DNA of 64,000 bases. Source: an uncultured Candidatus Saccharibacteria bacterium. GTDB lineage: Bacteria > Patescibacteriota > Saccharimonadia > Saccharimonadales > Saccharimonadaceae. The position numbers were made by a program, and so were the translations under genes. The notes beneath the pieces were generated by a model, which ran no database searches, was not told the origin of the DNA, and saw only the letters and a program-made list of their open reading frames with translations. The stretch is taken from the NCBI GenBank assembly GCA_946222675.1, contig CAMIMA010000001.1, forward strand, positions 186,001 through 250,000, in the 5' to 3' direction. Below, in pieces: positions 1-9,285 of this stretch; the first letter of the stretch is position 1; each line of letters begins with the position of its first letter.

Positions 1-367
1 ATTGGGCGTGGCATTCATGCTGAGCTCAATGTACGTCAAATTCCGTGATATTTGCCATATTTGGGATGTAATTATGCAGATGTGGTTTTATGTGACGCCA
101 ATTATCTACCCAATTTCAATGATTACCGCCTCTGGTTCGCCGATGATGCATACTATTGCAAAGGTTATTATGCTTAACCCACTGGCGCAAATAATTCAAG
201 ATGCGCGCTATGTTTTAGTTGGTAAAACTGATACGGTTTGGAGTTTAATTGGCAGTGGACCATGGGGTTTATTAAAACTAATCCCAGTGTTATCAGTGAT
301 AGCTATTTTTGTGCTGGGCGTGGTAATATTTAAGCACGCTTCGAAGACGTTTACGGAGGAATTATAG
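1..367 (+). CDS. ABC-2 type polysaccharide export permease, C-terminal part (cut by window edge)
   Basis: This is the C-terminal ~121 residues of an integral membrane permease; the start lies before the window. It has the ABC-2/Wzm look: a short cytoplasmic loop (SMYVKFRDICHIWDV), a membrane segment with the TPIIYP motif, the loop LNPLAQIIQDARY, and a final hydrophobic helix before a basic tail. The NP-containing loop after a YVTPIIYP segment is typical of TagG/Wzm/KpsM permeases that export undecaprenyl-linked glycans or teichoic-acid-like polymers. Its stop shares a base with the start of the ATPase gene that follows, so the two are translationally coupled halves of one exporter. The substrate cannot be read from the sequence. 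Confidence 0.85.
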   Translation, partial: LGVAFMLSSMYVKFRDICHIWDVIMQMWFYVTPIIYPISMITASGSPMMHTIAKVIMLNPLAQIIQDARYVLVGKTDTVWSLIGSGPWGLLKLIPVLSVIAIFVLGVVIFKHASKTFTEEL

Positions 368-1554
368 TGGCAGAGCGTGATGTTGTATTAGAGATTAGTC
401 ATGTGGCAAAGACTTTCCGCCTACCGACGGAGCGCTACAGTGGTATCAAACAGGCCTTTATTAACTGGTGCCGTGGCATCAAAGGCTATACTGAGCAGCA
501 CGTACTGAAGGATATTTCACTCACGGTACGTCGCGGCGACTTTGTTGGCATTGTGGGGCGCAACGGTTCGGGTAAGTCAACGTTACTAAAGATTATTTCG
601 GGGATTTATTTGCCAACCAAGGGTTCAGTGCGAGTCAATGGTTCACTAGTACCGTTTATCGAGCTGGGCGTGGGCTTTAATCCTGAATTAACGGGGCGTG
701 AAAATGTCTACCTTAATGGCGCAATGCTCGGCTTTTCGAAATCAGAGATTGATAAGATGTATGATGACATTGTCGATTTTGCCGAGCTACACGACTTTAT
801 GAATCAGAAGCTGAAGAATTATTCCTCGGGTATGCAGGTGCGTTTGGCATTTAGCGTGGCAATTAAGGCGCAAGGTGATATTTTGGTGCTTGATGAAGTT
901 TTGGCGGTGGGCGACGAAGCGTTCCAACGTAAGTGTGCTAACTTCTTTGAGCGCGTTAAGCAGGATAAGAATAAGACGGTGATTTTGGTGACTCACGACA
1001 TGGGAGCGGTGCGCCGTTACTGTACGAGTGCCATTATGATTGATGGTGGTAAGGTGGTAGACTCGGGTGACCCAGATGACGTTGCGGACAGCTACTCACT
1101 TGAAAATATTTCGTCTGACCCGAATGCTCGGCGCGCCTTGAAGGAGATGAAGAAGAACCGTGCCTCATACATTAAGGGTGAATTTAAGTCTGAGCCAGTG
1201 TTGAAACAGGGTGATGAATTAGTAGTAAATATTGAGTATAAGTCGGTGACCGAGCGGCCAGTGTATGTGCGGGCGGGGTTGCAGGTGAATAATTATGATG
1301 TTACATCAGTTAATAGTTTGAAGCTAAAGGGTGGAGTAACAAATGACCAGCAGGTTCACCATTTGACGTATCATTTTAAGACCAACCAGATGCAAGTAGG
1401 TGATTTGCGCTTGGTGCTAGCTTTAGTGGATAAGGACAGTAACTCAAACGTTAGCACAATGGGCTACAACGACGAGATGCCGGTGAAAATTACCAACCAA
1501 AACACGGAAGTTGCGGGCTTACTCGCACAAAACGGCAGTTTGACACTGAAATAG
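367..1554 (+). CDS. ABC transporter ATP-binding protein, Wzt/TagH-like polysaccharide exporter
   Basis: This is the ATPase subunit of the glycan exporter whose permease precedes it. Walker A (GRNGSGKS) is at residues ~64-71, the signature YSSGMQ at ~152-157 and Walker B (DILVLDE) at ~171-177, followed by a switch histidine in VTHD. Residues ~250-395 form an extra C-terminal domain beyond the nucleotide-binding domain, as in Wzt proteins. There that domain binds the non-reducing end of the exported polysaccharide and gates export. The start is GTG at 367, sharing its G with the permease stop. The Wzt-type tail suggests a capped glycan rather than simple teichoic acid, but this is inference. 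Confidence 0.9.
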   Translation: MAERDVVLEISHVAKTFRLPTERYSGIKQAFINWCRGIKGYTEQHVLKDISLTVRRGDFVGIVGRNGSGKSTLLKIISGIYLPTKGSVRVNGSLVPFIELGVGFNPELTGRENVYLNGAMLGFSKSEIDKMYDDIVDFAELHDFMNQKLKNYSSGMQVRLAFSVAIKAQGDILVLDEVLAVGDEAFQRKCANFFERVKQDKNKTVILVTHDMGAVRRYCTSAIMIDGGKVVDSGDPDDVADSYSLENISSDPNARRALKEMKKNRASYIKGEFKSEPVLKQGDELVVNIEYKSVTERPVYVRAGLQVNNYDVTSVNSLKLKGGVTNDQQVHHLTYHFKTNQMQVGDLRLVLALVDKDSNSNVSTMGYNDEMPVKITNQNTEVAGLLAQNGSLTLK

Positions 1555-1587
1555 ATTATGCTAAAATAAAATTAAAGAAGGAGAAAA

Positions 1588-2235
1588 ATGAAAATTAAAA
1601 AACAGAGCACGAACAAATTTGTGGTAGCAATGGTGCTAGTGGCGACTGCGGTAATTGCGGTTACTACTGGTATTACTTGGTTAATGACTACGCGTCAGGC
1701 TGAGCATGATCGAAAAAGTGCTGGTACGGTAAGTAAACAAGAGCAAACTAATAATCACGACGCGGATGTGAGCCGCGCAGCGGGTGATGATGGTGTATCA
1801 AAAGATGATAATTCAAGAGGTAATCAGCAACCAGCTAATAAGCCCAAGGTGCAGCAGTTTGGCAACGATTTTAATGCAGATGATAAAAACCAGCTGAGCG
1901 CTTCGATTAGTGCGTTAAACTGGTCGCTTGACACCCTGACGATTCGCACCACTATTGCGCAACATATGGACGGGCGTAAAGGATCGTGTATCTTAACCCT
2001 TACTGGCCCAAATAAGTTAACTTATAGTGAGACGGTTGATTTACAAGACGACCCACAAGCCTCAACTTGTCTAGGTTATGATATTCCTCTAATGCGTATT
2101 AGCACAAAAAAGAAGTTATGGGATGGTGAATGGAGGATAAATATCAAAATTAAGGCAGTTGATAAAAATGGTCGCGTCGTTGGTACTGAGGTTAATGATA
2201 AGATTGTGAGACACAATGCAAATTCGGTCTACTAA
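1588..2235 (+). CDS. Hypothetical membrane-anchored exported protein (215 aa)
   Basis: No family recognised. There is a basic N-terminus (MKIKKQSTNK), one hydrophobic segment at residues ~12-33 (signal anchor), then a polar linker rich in D, N, Q, K and S to about residue 90, and a compact C-terminal part of ~120 residues that looks like a small beta domain with two Cys (GSCILTL and STCLGY) that could form a disulphide outside the cell. A ribosome binding site (AAAGAAGGAGAAAA) precedes the ATG. It follows the ABC exporter ATPase by 33 bases and its 3' end overlaps the start of the LGFP-repeat gene by 20 bases, so all are probably one operon. A cell-surface role linked to glycan export is a guess from position. 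Confidence 0.75.
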   Translation: MKIKKQSTNKFVVAMVLVATAVIAVTTGITWLMTTRQAEHDRKSAGTVSKQEQTNNHDADVSRAAGDDGVSKDDNSRGNQQPANKPKVQQFGNDFNADDKNQLSASISALNWSLDTLTIRTTIAQHMDGRKGSCILTLTGPNKLTYSETVDLQDDPQASTCLGYDIPLMRISTKKKLWDGEWRINIKIKAVDKNGRVVGTEVNDKIVRHNANSVY

Positions 2236-3814
2236 AAAGTCATCATGGCGCTGGCTAGCCTTTAGCGCTGCTGTGTTGCTAGTAGGCGGCGGTTACGCCG
2301 GCATACACTTTTATCGTGCATCAATGGCGATATTGCCGTTTGACCCAGGCTATATTATTAGCGACGACCAAATGGCGTTCGCCAACTCGATGAATGAAGG
2401 GCAAATTCAAAGTTTTCTTAAGAGTAAAAACCCATGTAATGATACTAATTGGGGTAAGTCTGAACGTTATCGCCAACGCGGCTACCAGTATAACACGCGC
2501 GATGGTCACTACGTCTGCATGGCGGACGAGGATTTTAACGGCGAGAGTGCAGCACACATTATTTACACCGTGGCGCAGAAATATCGGATTAACCCGCAGG
2601 TGTTAATTGTATTACTTCAGAAGGAGCAGGGTTTAATTACTGATACTTGGCCAAATAATAATCAATACCGTAAGGCGACTGGTTATGGTTGTCCTGATAC
2701 GGGCAATGGCTGTGATTCGCAGTATTTTGGTTTGCGTAATCAGCTTGAACATGCCGCTAAGATGTTCCGTCAAGTGCTAGATGGTGGCTGGAGTAACTAT
2801 CCAGTTGGTAATAATTACATTCAGTATAATCCAAATAGAAGTTGTGGCGGCTCAGAAGTTAATATTAAGAACCGTGCCACCTCGGTACTTTATCGTTATA
2901 CGCCATATCAACCAAATGCTGATGTCTTGGCGGGGCGAGGCAATAGCTGTGGCGCTTACGGTAACTATAATTTCCATCGTTACTTTAGTGAATGGTTTGG
3001 TGATCCGCGTGCTAGTTTGATTGGCTATTTATATGAAGATACGTACAACAGTAAGAAGCTAAGAGAGATTTTAGGTACGCCAATAAGCCAAGATAACGTG
3101 GATAACAACGACCACCACTGGCAGAATTTTCAGAATGGTCTGATGTATTGGAATCGTTATAACGGTGTCCACGTGGTGAAGGGTGGTATTGGCGCACACT
3201 ATGGACAACTTAATTGGCAATGGGGCGCACTAGGCTATCCAACTGGCGATGAAGTTTATGATGGCCGTGGCTGGTGGCAGAACTATGAAAACGGTGCCAT
3301 TTTAGGTACAATCAAGACTGGTTTCTGGGAATCTAAAGGTGGTATTCGTTGGCGTTATGGCCAACTAGGTTGGCAGGGTGGCGAAATGGGTTACCCAACT
3401 AGTGATGAACATTGGGATGGCCGTGGCTGGTGGCAGAACTATGAAAACGGTGCCATTCTCGGTACACTTAATACTGGGTTCTGGGAATCAAGGGGTAGTA
3501 TCCGTGCTCGTTATACGCAACTCGGCTTGCAAGATGGCGAAATGGGTTACCCAACCGGTGGCGAAGTTTATGATGGCCGTGGCTGGTGGCAGAACTATGA
3601 AAACGGTGCCATCATTGGCACGCCAACCACTGGTTTCTGGGAGTCAAAGGGTGGCATTCGCTATACCTACTGCCAACTAGGTTGGCAAGGTGGTCAGGCC
3701 GGTTATCCAACTGGGCCAGAGGTTTACCGCGGTAATCGCACCTGGACACAAGAGTATGAACATGGCACGATTGAGTTCTCGGATGCTCATGGTGGTCGTT
3801 TTATCCCGCGTTAG
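2216..3814 (+). CDS. LGFP-repeat cell-surface protein (532 aa)
   Basis: Secreted or membrane-anchored protein. A hydrophobic segment (residues ~12-28) follows a basic start. The middle domain (residues ~40-265) contains the stretch RINPQVLIVLLQKEQGL, seen in LGFP-bearing actinobacterial exported proteins. The C-terminal half (~300-530) is a run of LGFP-type repeats of ~52 residues; the core reads LG-YPTG-E followed by GRGWWQNYENGAI. LGFP modules are thought to bind cell-wall material in Corynebacteriales. Three repeats are almost identical at the DNA level with a 156-base period, implying recent duplication. The start overlaps the preceding gene by 20 bases. The gene ends at a strong two-way terminator shared with glf. 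Confidence 0.85.
   Translation: MQIRSTKKSSWRWLAFSAAVLLVGGGYAGIHFYRASMAILPFDPGYIISDDQMAFANSMNEGQIQSFLKSKNPCNDTNWGKSERYRQRGYQYNTRDGHYVCMADEDFNGESAAHIIYTVAQKYRINPQVLIVLLQKEQGLITDTWPNNNQYRKATGYGCPDTGNGCDSQYFGLRNQLEHAAKMFRQVLDGGWSNYPVGNNYIQYNPNRSCGGSEVNIKNRATSVLYRYTPYQPNADVLAGRGNSCGAYGNYNFHRYFSEWFGDPRASLIGYLYEDTYNSKKLREILGTPISQDNVDNNDHHWQNFQNGLMYWNRYNGVHVVKGGIGAHYGQLNWQWGALGYPTGDEVYDGRGWWQNYENGAILGTIKTGFWESKGGIRWRYGQLGWQGGEMGYPTSDEHWDGRGWWQNYENGAILGTLNTGFWESRGSIRARYTQLGLQDGEMGYPTGGEVYDGRGWWQNYENGAIIGTPTTGFWESKGGIRYTYCQLGWQGGQAGYPTGPEVYRGNRTWTQEYEHGTIEFSDAHGGRFIPR
3260..3612 (+). repeat. 156-bp period tandem repeat inside the LGFP gene
   Basis: A ~40-base block beginning GATGGCCGTGGCTGGTGGCA recurs at about 3260, 3416 and 3572, exactly 156 bases apart, with flanking sequence more diverged. 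It encodes the LGFP repeat core. Identity of the blocks at synonymous positions points to recent amplification or gene conversion. Confidence 0.85.
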
Positions 3815-3821
3815 TTAAAAT

Positions 3822-3853
3822 AAAATAGGGTATCAGTTAGATACCCTATTTTT
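3822..3853. terminator. Bidirectional intrinsic terminator
   Basis: A 13-bp stem (3822-3834 with 3840-3852) and a 5-base loop, with T run on one side and A run on the other. It sits between the convergent LGFP gene and glf and can serve both. Confidence 0.9.
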
Positions 3854-3862
3854 AACTGTTAT

Positions 3863-5080
3863 TTATTTAGTTAATTCGTCGGCGAGGCGCAAAGCACTAG
3901 CGAAGGTTTTATCCATGTCATAATAGGCATATTCGCCGAGGCGGCCACCAAAGTAAATGTTGCGCGCCTTATCTTGTTCAGCCAATACTTGGTATTGGGC
4001 AAGTTTCGCCTTGTCCTCGGCAGTGCGTACTGGATAATATGGCTCTTCACCGCGGTGCCAATCCTTTGAGTACTCCTTAACGATGACGGTTTTATTATAA
4101 TCGTCGGCGTAGCCCGGCCAGCGCTCTGGGTCAAGCGCACGCTCGGGGTGAAAGTGCTTGAATTCGTGAATGCGAGTGTACTTTGGCTCAAGGTCGTTGT
4201 AATTCATCACTGGGCAACCTTGGAAGTCGTGAGTGTCTAATACTTCCTTTTTGAGGTCGAGGCTGCGCCATTGTAGCTCGCCAAATCGGTAGTCGTAGAA
4301 ACGGTCGATTGGGCCAGTGTAAATAGTAGTGATACCTGACTCGCGTAGTGGCTGAATCTCAGGGTCAGTGAAGTAATCAGCGTTTAGTTTAACAGTAAGC
4401 AACCCCTCGCCAGTGTTGGCTTGGCGAATCATTTCTTCAAACCAAGCTTCGTAGCCATTGACTGGCAAACCTTCGTACTTATCGCGGAAGTAGCGGTTGT
4501 TGTAGGTGTAGCGCACCGGCAGGCGCTTGATGATTGATGCTGCCAGCTGGTTCGCTGGGGTGTTCCATTGCTTTGCAGTGTAATTTTTAATGAAGGCGTT
4601 AAATAGAGGCTCGCCAATCAGCGAAATACCTTGCTCCTCAAGGTTGGCTGGTTCGCGGTGCTCTTCGGCGGCTGGGTTGTTGGCGGCTTGTTCTTTAATC
4701 AGCGCCTTAGCTTCGTCTGGCGTGTAGTTTGCCTTAAAGAATTGGTTGATGGTGCCAAGGTTGACTGGCATCGGGAATACTTCAGGGCGACTAGCGCCGG
4801 CACGCTGATGCGTGGCGTAGACGCGATGTACGTAATTAGTAAACTTCGTGAAGCGGTTGACGTACTGCCAGACGCGCTCATCTGAGGTGTGGAAGAGGTG
4901 GGCGCCATACTTGTGACACTCAATTCCAGTCTCTTCGTCAAATTCTGAATAAGCGTTGCCGCCGATGTGGCTGCGGCTATCAATTACTAATACATGTTGG
5001 CCATTAGCGGCGAGTCGTTCAGCGACGGTCAAGCCAAAAATGCCAGCGCCCACCACTAATACATTTGGTTTATTTTCCAT
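3863..5080 (-). CDS. glf: UDP-galactopyranose mutase
   Basis: Flavoenzyme that converts UDP-galactopyranose to UDP-galactofuranose, the donor for galactofuranose-containing surface glycans. An N-terminal Rossmann FAD-binding motif (VVGAGIFG) lies at residues ~9-16. Family signatures include CHKYGAHLFHTSD, FIKNYTAKQW and the C-terminal YFGGRLGEYAYYDMD that contacts FAD. Length 405 aa is somewhat above the usual ~370-390. A clear ribosome binding site (TAGGAGGTAA) precedes the ATG, unlike most neighbours. It sits in the glycan export cluster, so the exported polymer may contain galactofuranose (inference). It is divergent from the 1012-residue exported protein. Confidence 0.95.
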   Translation of the reverse strand: MENKPNVLVVGAGIFGLTVAERLAANGQHVLVIDSRSHIGGNAYSEFDEETGIECHKYGAHLFHTSDERVWQYVNRFTKFTNYVHRVYATHQRAGASRPEVFPMPVNLGTINQFFKANYTPDEAKALIKEQAANNPAAEEHREPANLEEQGISLIGEPLFNAFIKNYTAKQWNTPANQLAASIIKRLPVRYTYNNRYFRDKYEGLPVNGYEAWFEEMIRQANTGEGLLTVKLNADYFTDPEIQPLRESGITTIYTGPIDRFYDYRFGELQWRSLDLKKEVLDTHDFQGCPVMNYNDLEPKYTRIHEFKHFHPERALDPERWPGYADDYNKTVIVKEYSKDWHRGEEPYYPVRTAEDKAKLAQYQVLAEQDKARNIYFGGRLGEYAYYDMDKTFASALRLADELTK

Positions 5081-5101
5081 TTACCTCCTAGTTATAGTTA
5101 T

Positions 5102-5123
5102 ATTTTACCATAAATGGTATAAT
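5102..5123. promoter_or_regulatory. Divergent -10 boxes sharing a palindrome (glf / exported protein)
   Basis: The minus-strand -10 TAAAAT (5102-5107) for glf and the plus-strand -10 TATAAT (5118-5123) for the 5130 gene are both preceded by TGG and are joined by the perfect inverted repeat TACCAT-AA-ATGGTA (5107-5120). The two polymerase footprints must overlap. Confidence 0.7.
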
Positions 5124-5129
5124 AGTTAT

Positions 5130-8100
5130 ATGCGAAGGACTGTGGGTAGGATATATGTTGGGTTGCTGGTTGCTTTTGTTATTTGCTTAACAAGTAGTGT
5201 AGTATGTTTGGCGGATGGATGTAAAGTTGACCATAAACCAAATATGCCACCACGCAATGCTTATGAGCGATGGGCTGCCGGACAGGGCGGCGGAATGTAC
5301 GGAATTGAACTCAACCCATCATGTAGCTGTAATGAGGGTAATATCGGTAGTATTTGGATTGCAAAATCACCTGGGCAATACTTTGGTGTAGAAAACCTTG
5401 ATGTAGATAGCGACGATCAAAACGGTAAAATGCATGTATATGTAATGGGTTCGTTGTATGGTTGTGGTCACGTCGGACCAGTATTTCCTCCTGATGCAAC
5501 TAACGTATGTATTGCTAACCCATCTGGTGGAATGAATGGTTCAGGTTATAGTTGTATTCCCGATCCTAAAATAATAAAGCTACTACATAGGTCATCATTT
5601 TCTCGTGGTTATCCTGGCGTAGGAACTTTTTCTAGTAGTAATGACGCTATACCTGCAGAATTAGATGTTGATGCGATACAACGCGAATTAGGAGGTAAAA
5701 CGGAAGGTTACATTGTAATTTATATTGGTAGAACCTATAATCATGGTGGTCCTGGTGTGGCTGCTGTGCCAATTCACGTTAAAATTCGTGATTGGCAGAT
5801 TTATGTTAATGCAACAGTCTCACAACCGACCGCCACGCCTGGCGATACGGTTACGTTTACTTTTTCTGGCTTACAAGGTGGCCCAGGTAAAACTAACAAG
5901 GTAGTAAATTTTTACGATAAAGTTGATGGCTCTACGGGGCGGCATCTGGCGACGTGGCCAAAGGGTACGCCGAGCGGAACTACTGGTGGCCCATGGGTGG
6001 AGAGGCGTTATATTACACAGCAAGATGTCGGGAAAAGAGTTTGTGGTACTATTACGGCGCAGCCGAGTTCGTTGCGTTCCGACGCGCCGGTTAGCGATAC
6101 GGCATGCGTGGAAGTGCCATACAACTGGCATAGCGAATTAAGTACTAAAGCTAAATCTGATTCTCATTGGAATGAGAGTAAGGGCTATGATATTAATCAC
6201 GGTGGCCCATATCCAAATGTCTATCCTAAAGATAATCTAACCTGGTGGCATCAAGCTAACTTCATTGGGCCAACTCGCGCGCAACAAGATGTCAACTTCC
6301 TTTCGCACAGTACACTGGCGGGACACGGATCAGACCCTATTGGTTACAAAAATCAGTATTGGGGTTATGGCAATGGGGCATATAGTCTAAGTCCAGAGAG
6401 AGTCTTTAATTTTGAGGGTGCACGTGGCCAAAGGAACTCTTATGAAGTGGCTCAAGACGATGTTACACATGATATTTGTGAATATTTCAGCGCTCACCCT
6501 GGTTATGGTTACGGTATGCCATGGGGGTTGCGCGAAGGCGACACGCGGTCAAATCAAGTATGCTTCCACGTGCCTTATCATTACATACCAGAACCACCGG
6601 GACATGGTCCGACACCAAAGGACTGTCTTTTCTACGGCAGCTGTCCAGGACATGATATACCAGGAGGTAAACTGCCTGGGGGGCTCCTTGTTTCAACTAA
6701 TAGACACCGTATGACAAAAGATCGTGTTCTTTTGGGTGATCCAGTAGCCTTTGACAGTGTTATAACACATAGCGGCGGTAGAACTAAGTCTAAGCCATAT
6801 CGTTATGAATCATATGCGGCGATTATTCGTGGTGGCGCAATTAATGATTATAAAAAGCGTGGTCCACTGATTTATCCAGGTAATGGATTTAACAACCCGG
6901 AGTTCAACTGTACAATTAAGGGAAAGCCTGGTGGCGAAGTTCATCGTGTTAAGAGAGGCGACATAAAATATTGCTTTACCGTATGTAATAACACTAGAGG
7001 TGGAAGTGGCTCTTGCGCTACTGATATGCCATCACTTGGTTTGAATCGTGAAAACAAAGACAAGAGTTACAACGATCAGTTTGACGTCAGCATGTTTAAT
7101 GTAGCAAGGCCAGATCCAGGTGACAAGATTTGTTATTGGGCAGCAATTACTAACTGGGCGGCGATTGATGATGATTCAGCTAAATCGACTTTAGTGTCAA
7201 ATATGACATGCGTTGATATTGCTAAGCAGCCTCAGCTGAAGATTGTTGGTGGTGACACAATTGCGGGCGGCAGTATTAGAGGCTCATCGTACAACACAGT
7301 TAACCCAATTAATAATGACCGTGGTTCTTGGTCGCAATACGGTTTATTTGCCAATGGAGAGATTAATAACTTTGGTTCAGCTGGATTCTCAACAGCTTAT
7401 ATTGCAAATATCATTAATAGCTGCCGGCTTGACTATGCAAATAAAATTGGTTTATCTACTGGAGGCTGCGATATAAATAAAATGGGCCATTTTGGCGCAA
7501 AGAGTGATGGTTATAGTAAATACGTACCACACGTTCCGGATATCGATCATAGTAAGTTTGAGGATGTATATAGTGATACGATTGACTTAAGTAGGTTTGA
7601 GCCATATAAGCAGCGAGCAATTAATTACCTTGGTGTGAGCACGCTAAGAATTACCGGTAACTTACCACGTGGTGCTCGAGTGGTGATAGACGCCGTGAAG
7701 GGCGCCCAGATTGATATTGTTGGTAATATTACCGCCAGTGAGGGTAGGGGGTACGAACGTCTAAGCGATATCCCATCACTTACTGTTTTGACGGATAATA
7801 ATATCAATATAGCGCGTAATGTAACCGAGCTGTTTGGTAACTACATTTCGCGAAAGGGTAAAATATATACTTGCGCGGATTCAAAAGCCGACTCAGACTC
7901 AGACGCAGCTGAATCAGACAAATTGGGCGTAATAAGCGTTTGTAATCAGAAGCTACGTGTTAGAGGAGCACTGATTTCGGCGGGCGATATCGTGTTTCAT
8001 CGTACTTACGGATCAGACAACTTCAACGAAAAGACTCGCTCGTTACCGAGTGAGGAGATTGATTACACACCAAATACTTTCCTACTACCACTTTCTAATT

Positions 8101-8168
8101 TAACTACTGTAAACGATTCAATTACCTATCGAATTGTTAACGCCAATATGTTGGCACCGCGATTTTAA
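5130..8168 (+). CDS. Large exported protein of unknown function (1012 aa)
   Basis: The reading frame is open further upstream, but the ATG at 5130 is chosen. It follows a TATAAT box by 6 bases and gives a signal peptide (MRRTVGRIYVGLLVAFVICL, cleavage near VVCLA). The mature protein is rich in Gly, Asn, Tyr and paired Cys, as expected of a disulphide-bonded extracellular protein. Residues ~225-320 look like an Ig-like beta domain (VSQPTATPGDTVTFTF). The C-terminal ~170 residues contain beta-rich stretches (VVIDAVKGAQIDIVGNI) resembling parallel beta-helix or bactofilin-like repeats. No C-terminal anchor is seen. I do not recognise a family. It is followed after one base by a glycosyltransferase gene, so it belongs to the glycan operon. 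Confidence 0.85.
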   Translation: MRRTVGRIYVGLLVAFVICLTSSVVCLADGCKVDHKPNMPPRNAYERWAAGQGGGMYGIELNPSCSCNEGNIGSIWIAKSPGQYFGVENLDVDSDDQNGKMHVYVMGSLYGCGHVGPVFPPDATNVCIANPSGGMNGSGYSCIPDPKIIKLLHRSSFSRGYPGVGTFSSSNDAIPAELDVDAIQRELGGKTEGYIVIYIGRTYNHGGPGVAAVPIHVKIRDWQIYVNATVSQPTATPGDTVTFTFSGLQGGPGKTNKVVNFYDKVDGSTGRHLATWPKGTPSGTTGGPWVERRYITQQDVGKRVCGTITAQPSSLRSDAPVSDTACVEVPYNWHSELSTKAKSDSHWNESKGYDINHGGPYPNVYPKDNLTWWHQANFIGPTRAQQDVNFLSHSTLAGHGSDPIGYKNQYWGYGNGAYSLSPERVFNFEGARGQRNSYEVAQDDVTHDICEYFSAHPGYGYGMPWGLREGDTRSNQVCFHVPYHYIPEPPGHGPTPKDCLFYGSCPGHDIPGGKLPGGLLVSTNRHRMTKDRVLLGDPVAFDSVITHSGGRTKSKPYRYESYAAIIRGGAINDYKKRGPLIYPGNGFNNPEFNCTIKGKPGGEVHRVKRGDIKYCFTVCNNTRGGSGSCATDMPSLGLNRENKDKSYNDQFDVSMFNVARPDPGDKICYWAAITNWAAIDDDSAKSTLVSNMTCVDIAKQPQLKIVGGDTIAGGSIRGSSYNTVNPINNDRGSWSQYGLFANGEINNFGSAGFSTAYIANIINSCRLDYANKIGLSTGGCDINKMGHFGAKSDGYSKYVPHVPDIDHSKFEDVYSDTIDLSRFEPYKQRAINYLGVSTLRITGNLPRGARVVIDAVKGAQIDIVGNITASEGRGYERLSDIPSLTVLTDNNINIARNVTELFGNYISRKGKIYTCADSKADSDSDAAESDKLGVISVCNQKLRVRGALISAGDIVFHRTYGSDNFNEKTRSLPSEEIDYTPNTFLLPLSNLTTVNDSITYRIVNANMLAPRF

Positions 8169-8169
8169 A

Positions 8170-9285
8170 ATGGTGAAGGTGGCGCTGGTAATTGATTGGT
8201 TAACTGAGGTAGGCGGCGCCGAGCGGGTGCTTTTGATGGCGCACAAGGCTTTTCCGGACGCGCCAATTTATACTTCGCAGTATCGGCCGCGGCGAATTGA
8301 TTGGTTCCGTGACGCCACGGTGCACACGGGGTGGCTAAATATTTTCCCAGTGAAGCTCCGTAAATTTATGGCGCCTTTGCGTGCGTTGTACTTTGGGCAC
8401 CTCAAACTGAATGGCTATGATGTGGTGTTATCGATTGTCAACTCAGAAGCGAAGGGAATTAAGACGGACGGCTACCACATCGCTTATTTACAGGGGCCGC
8501 CGGTGCAGTACTACTGGGGAATGTATGACGAGTACATTAAACACCCCGGGTTTGGTAAGCTGGATTGGCTGGCACGACTGGGGCTGAAGATTTTAGTACG
8601 TCCGATGCGGCGGAGCGATTTGACGCTGAGTCGGCGGCCGGATTTGATTGTGGCGAACAGCACTTATGTGGCACAAGAGGTGAAGCAGTATTACCGGCGC
8701 ACAGCCGAAGTGTTGCCGCCGCCGGTGGCGGTGTGTCGGCTGAGTAAGTTAAAAGCCAAGCCTTATCCGAAGTTTGACGGCCAGCCATTCTTTATGGTGG
8801 CGGGGCGTCAGGTGAACTGGAAGCGGTTTGACTTAGCCATCAAAGCGTGCTTAAAGGCAAAGGTGAACTTGCTTGTAGTGGGCGATGGGCCCGAGCATAA
8901 GAAGTTGGTGCAGCTAGCTGGCGACAGCCCGCGGATCAAGTTCTTGCCACGCTACGACACGCCGGAGCGGTTGGCGAATTATTTTCGCGCCGCTGAAGGG
9001 TTTATTTTTTGCAGCAAGGAGCCCTTTGGCATCACGCCCGTGGAGGCGATGGCTTGCGGCTTACCGGTGTTAGCTTTTAACCAAGGCGGGTCACTCGATA
9101 TTGTGCAACGCGGCGTGAACGGTGATTTCTTTAATGCCCAGTCGGTGGAGGCGCTAGCGCGCGCGTTGAAGAAGTGGCACCGGTCGGACTATGACACGCG
9201 TCGGGTGAAGCAGTCAGTGCAGCAGTTTGACGAAACGGAATTTATCGAGCGGTTAAAGCAGGTGGTGTATGATGCCAGACGCTAA
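8170..9285 (+). CDS. Glycosyltransferase family 4 (GT-B fold)
   Basis: Cytoplasmic or membrane-associated retaining glycosyltransferase that adds sugars to a lipid-linked glycan. N-terminal motif VIDWLTEVGGAERVL and C-terminal EPFGITPVEAMACGLPVLAF (the E-x7-E nucleotide-sugar site at residues ~285-305) are classic GT4. The ATG at 8170 lies one base after the previous stop; an earlier in-frame start would add 12 residues inside that gene. It overlaps the next gene by 17 bases. Acceptor and donor sugar are not predictable. Confidence 0.9.
   Translation: MVKVALVIDWLTEVGGAERVLLMAHKAFPDAPIYTSQYRPRRIDWFRDATVHTGWLNIFPVKLRKFMAPLRALYFGHLKLNGYDVVLSIVNSEAKGIKTDGYHIAYLQGPPVQYYWGMYDEYIKHPGFGKLDWLARLGLKILVRPMRRSDLTLSRRPDLIVANSTYVAQEVKQYYRRTAEVLPPPVAVCRLSKLKAKPYPKFDGQPFFMVAGRQVNWKRFDLAIKACLKAKVNLLVVGDGPEHKKLVQLAGDSPRIKFLPRYDTPERLANYFRAAEGFIFCSKEPFGITPVEAMACGLPVLAFNQGGSLDIVQRGVNGDFFNAQSVEALARALKKWHRSDYDTRRVKQSVQQFDETEFIERLKQVVYDARR

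Noticed and set aside
3260..3612. Possible CRISPR array or other spaced repeat
   Set aside because: The ~40-base blocks recur at 156-base spacing inside a protein frame and encode LGFP repeats; no spacers or cas genes.
4956..5129. Longer N-terminus for the 1012-aa exported protein
   Set aside because: It would overlap glf antisense and hide the signal peptide; the ATG at 5130 fits the promoter spacing.
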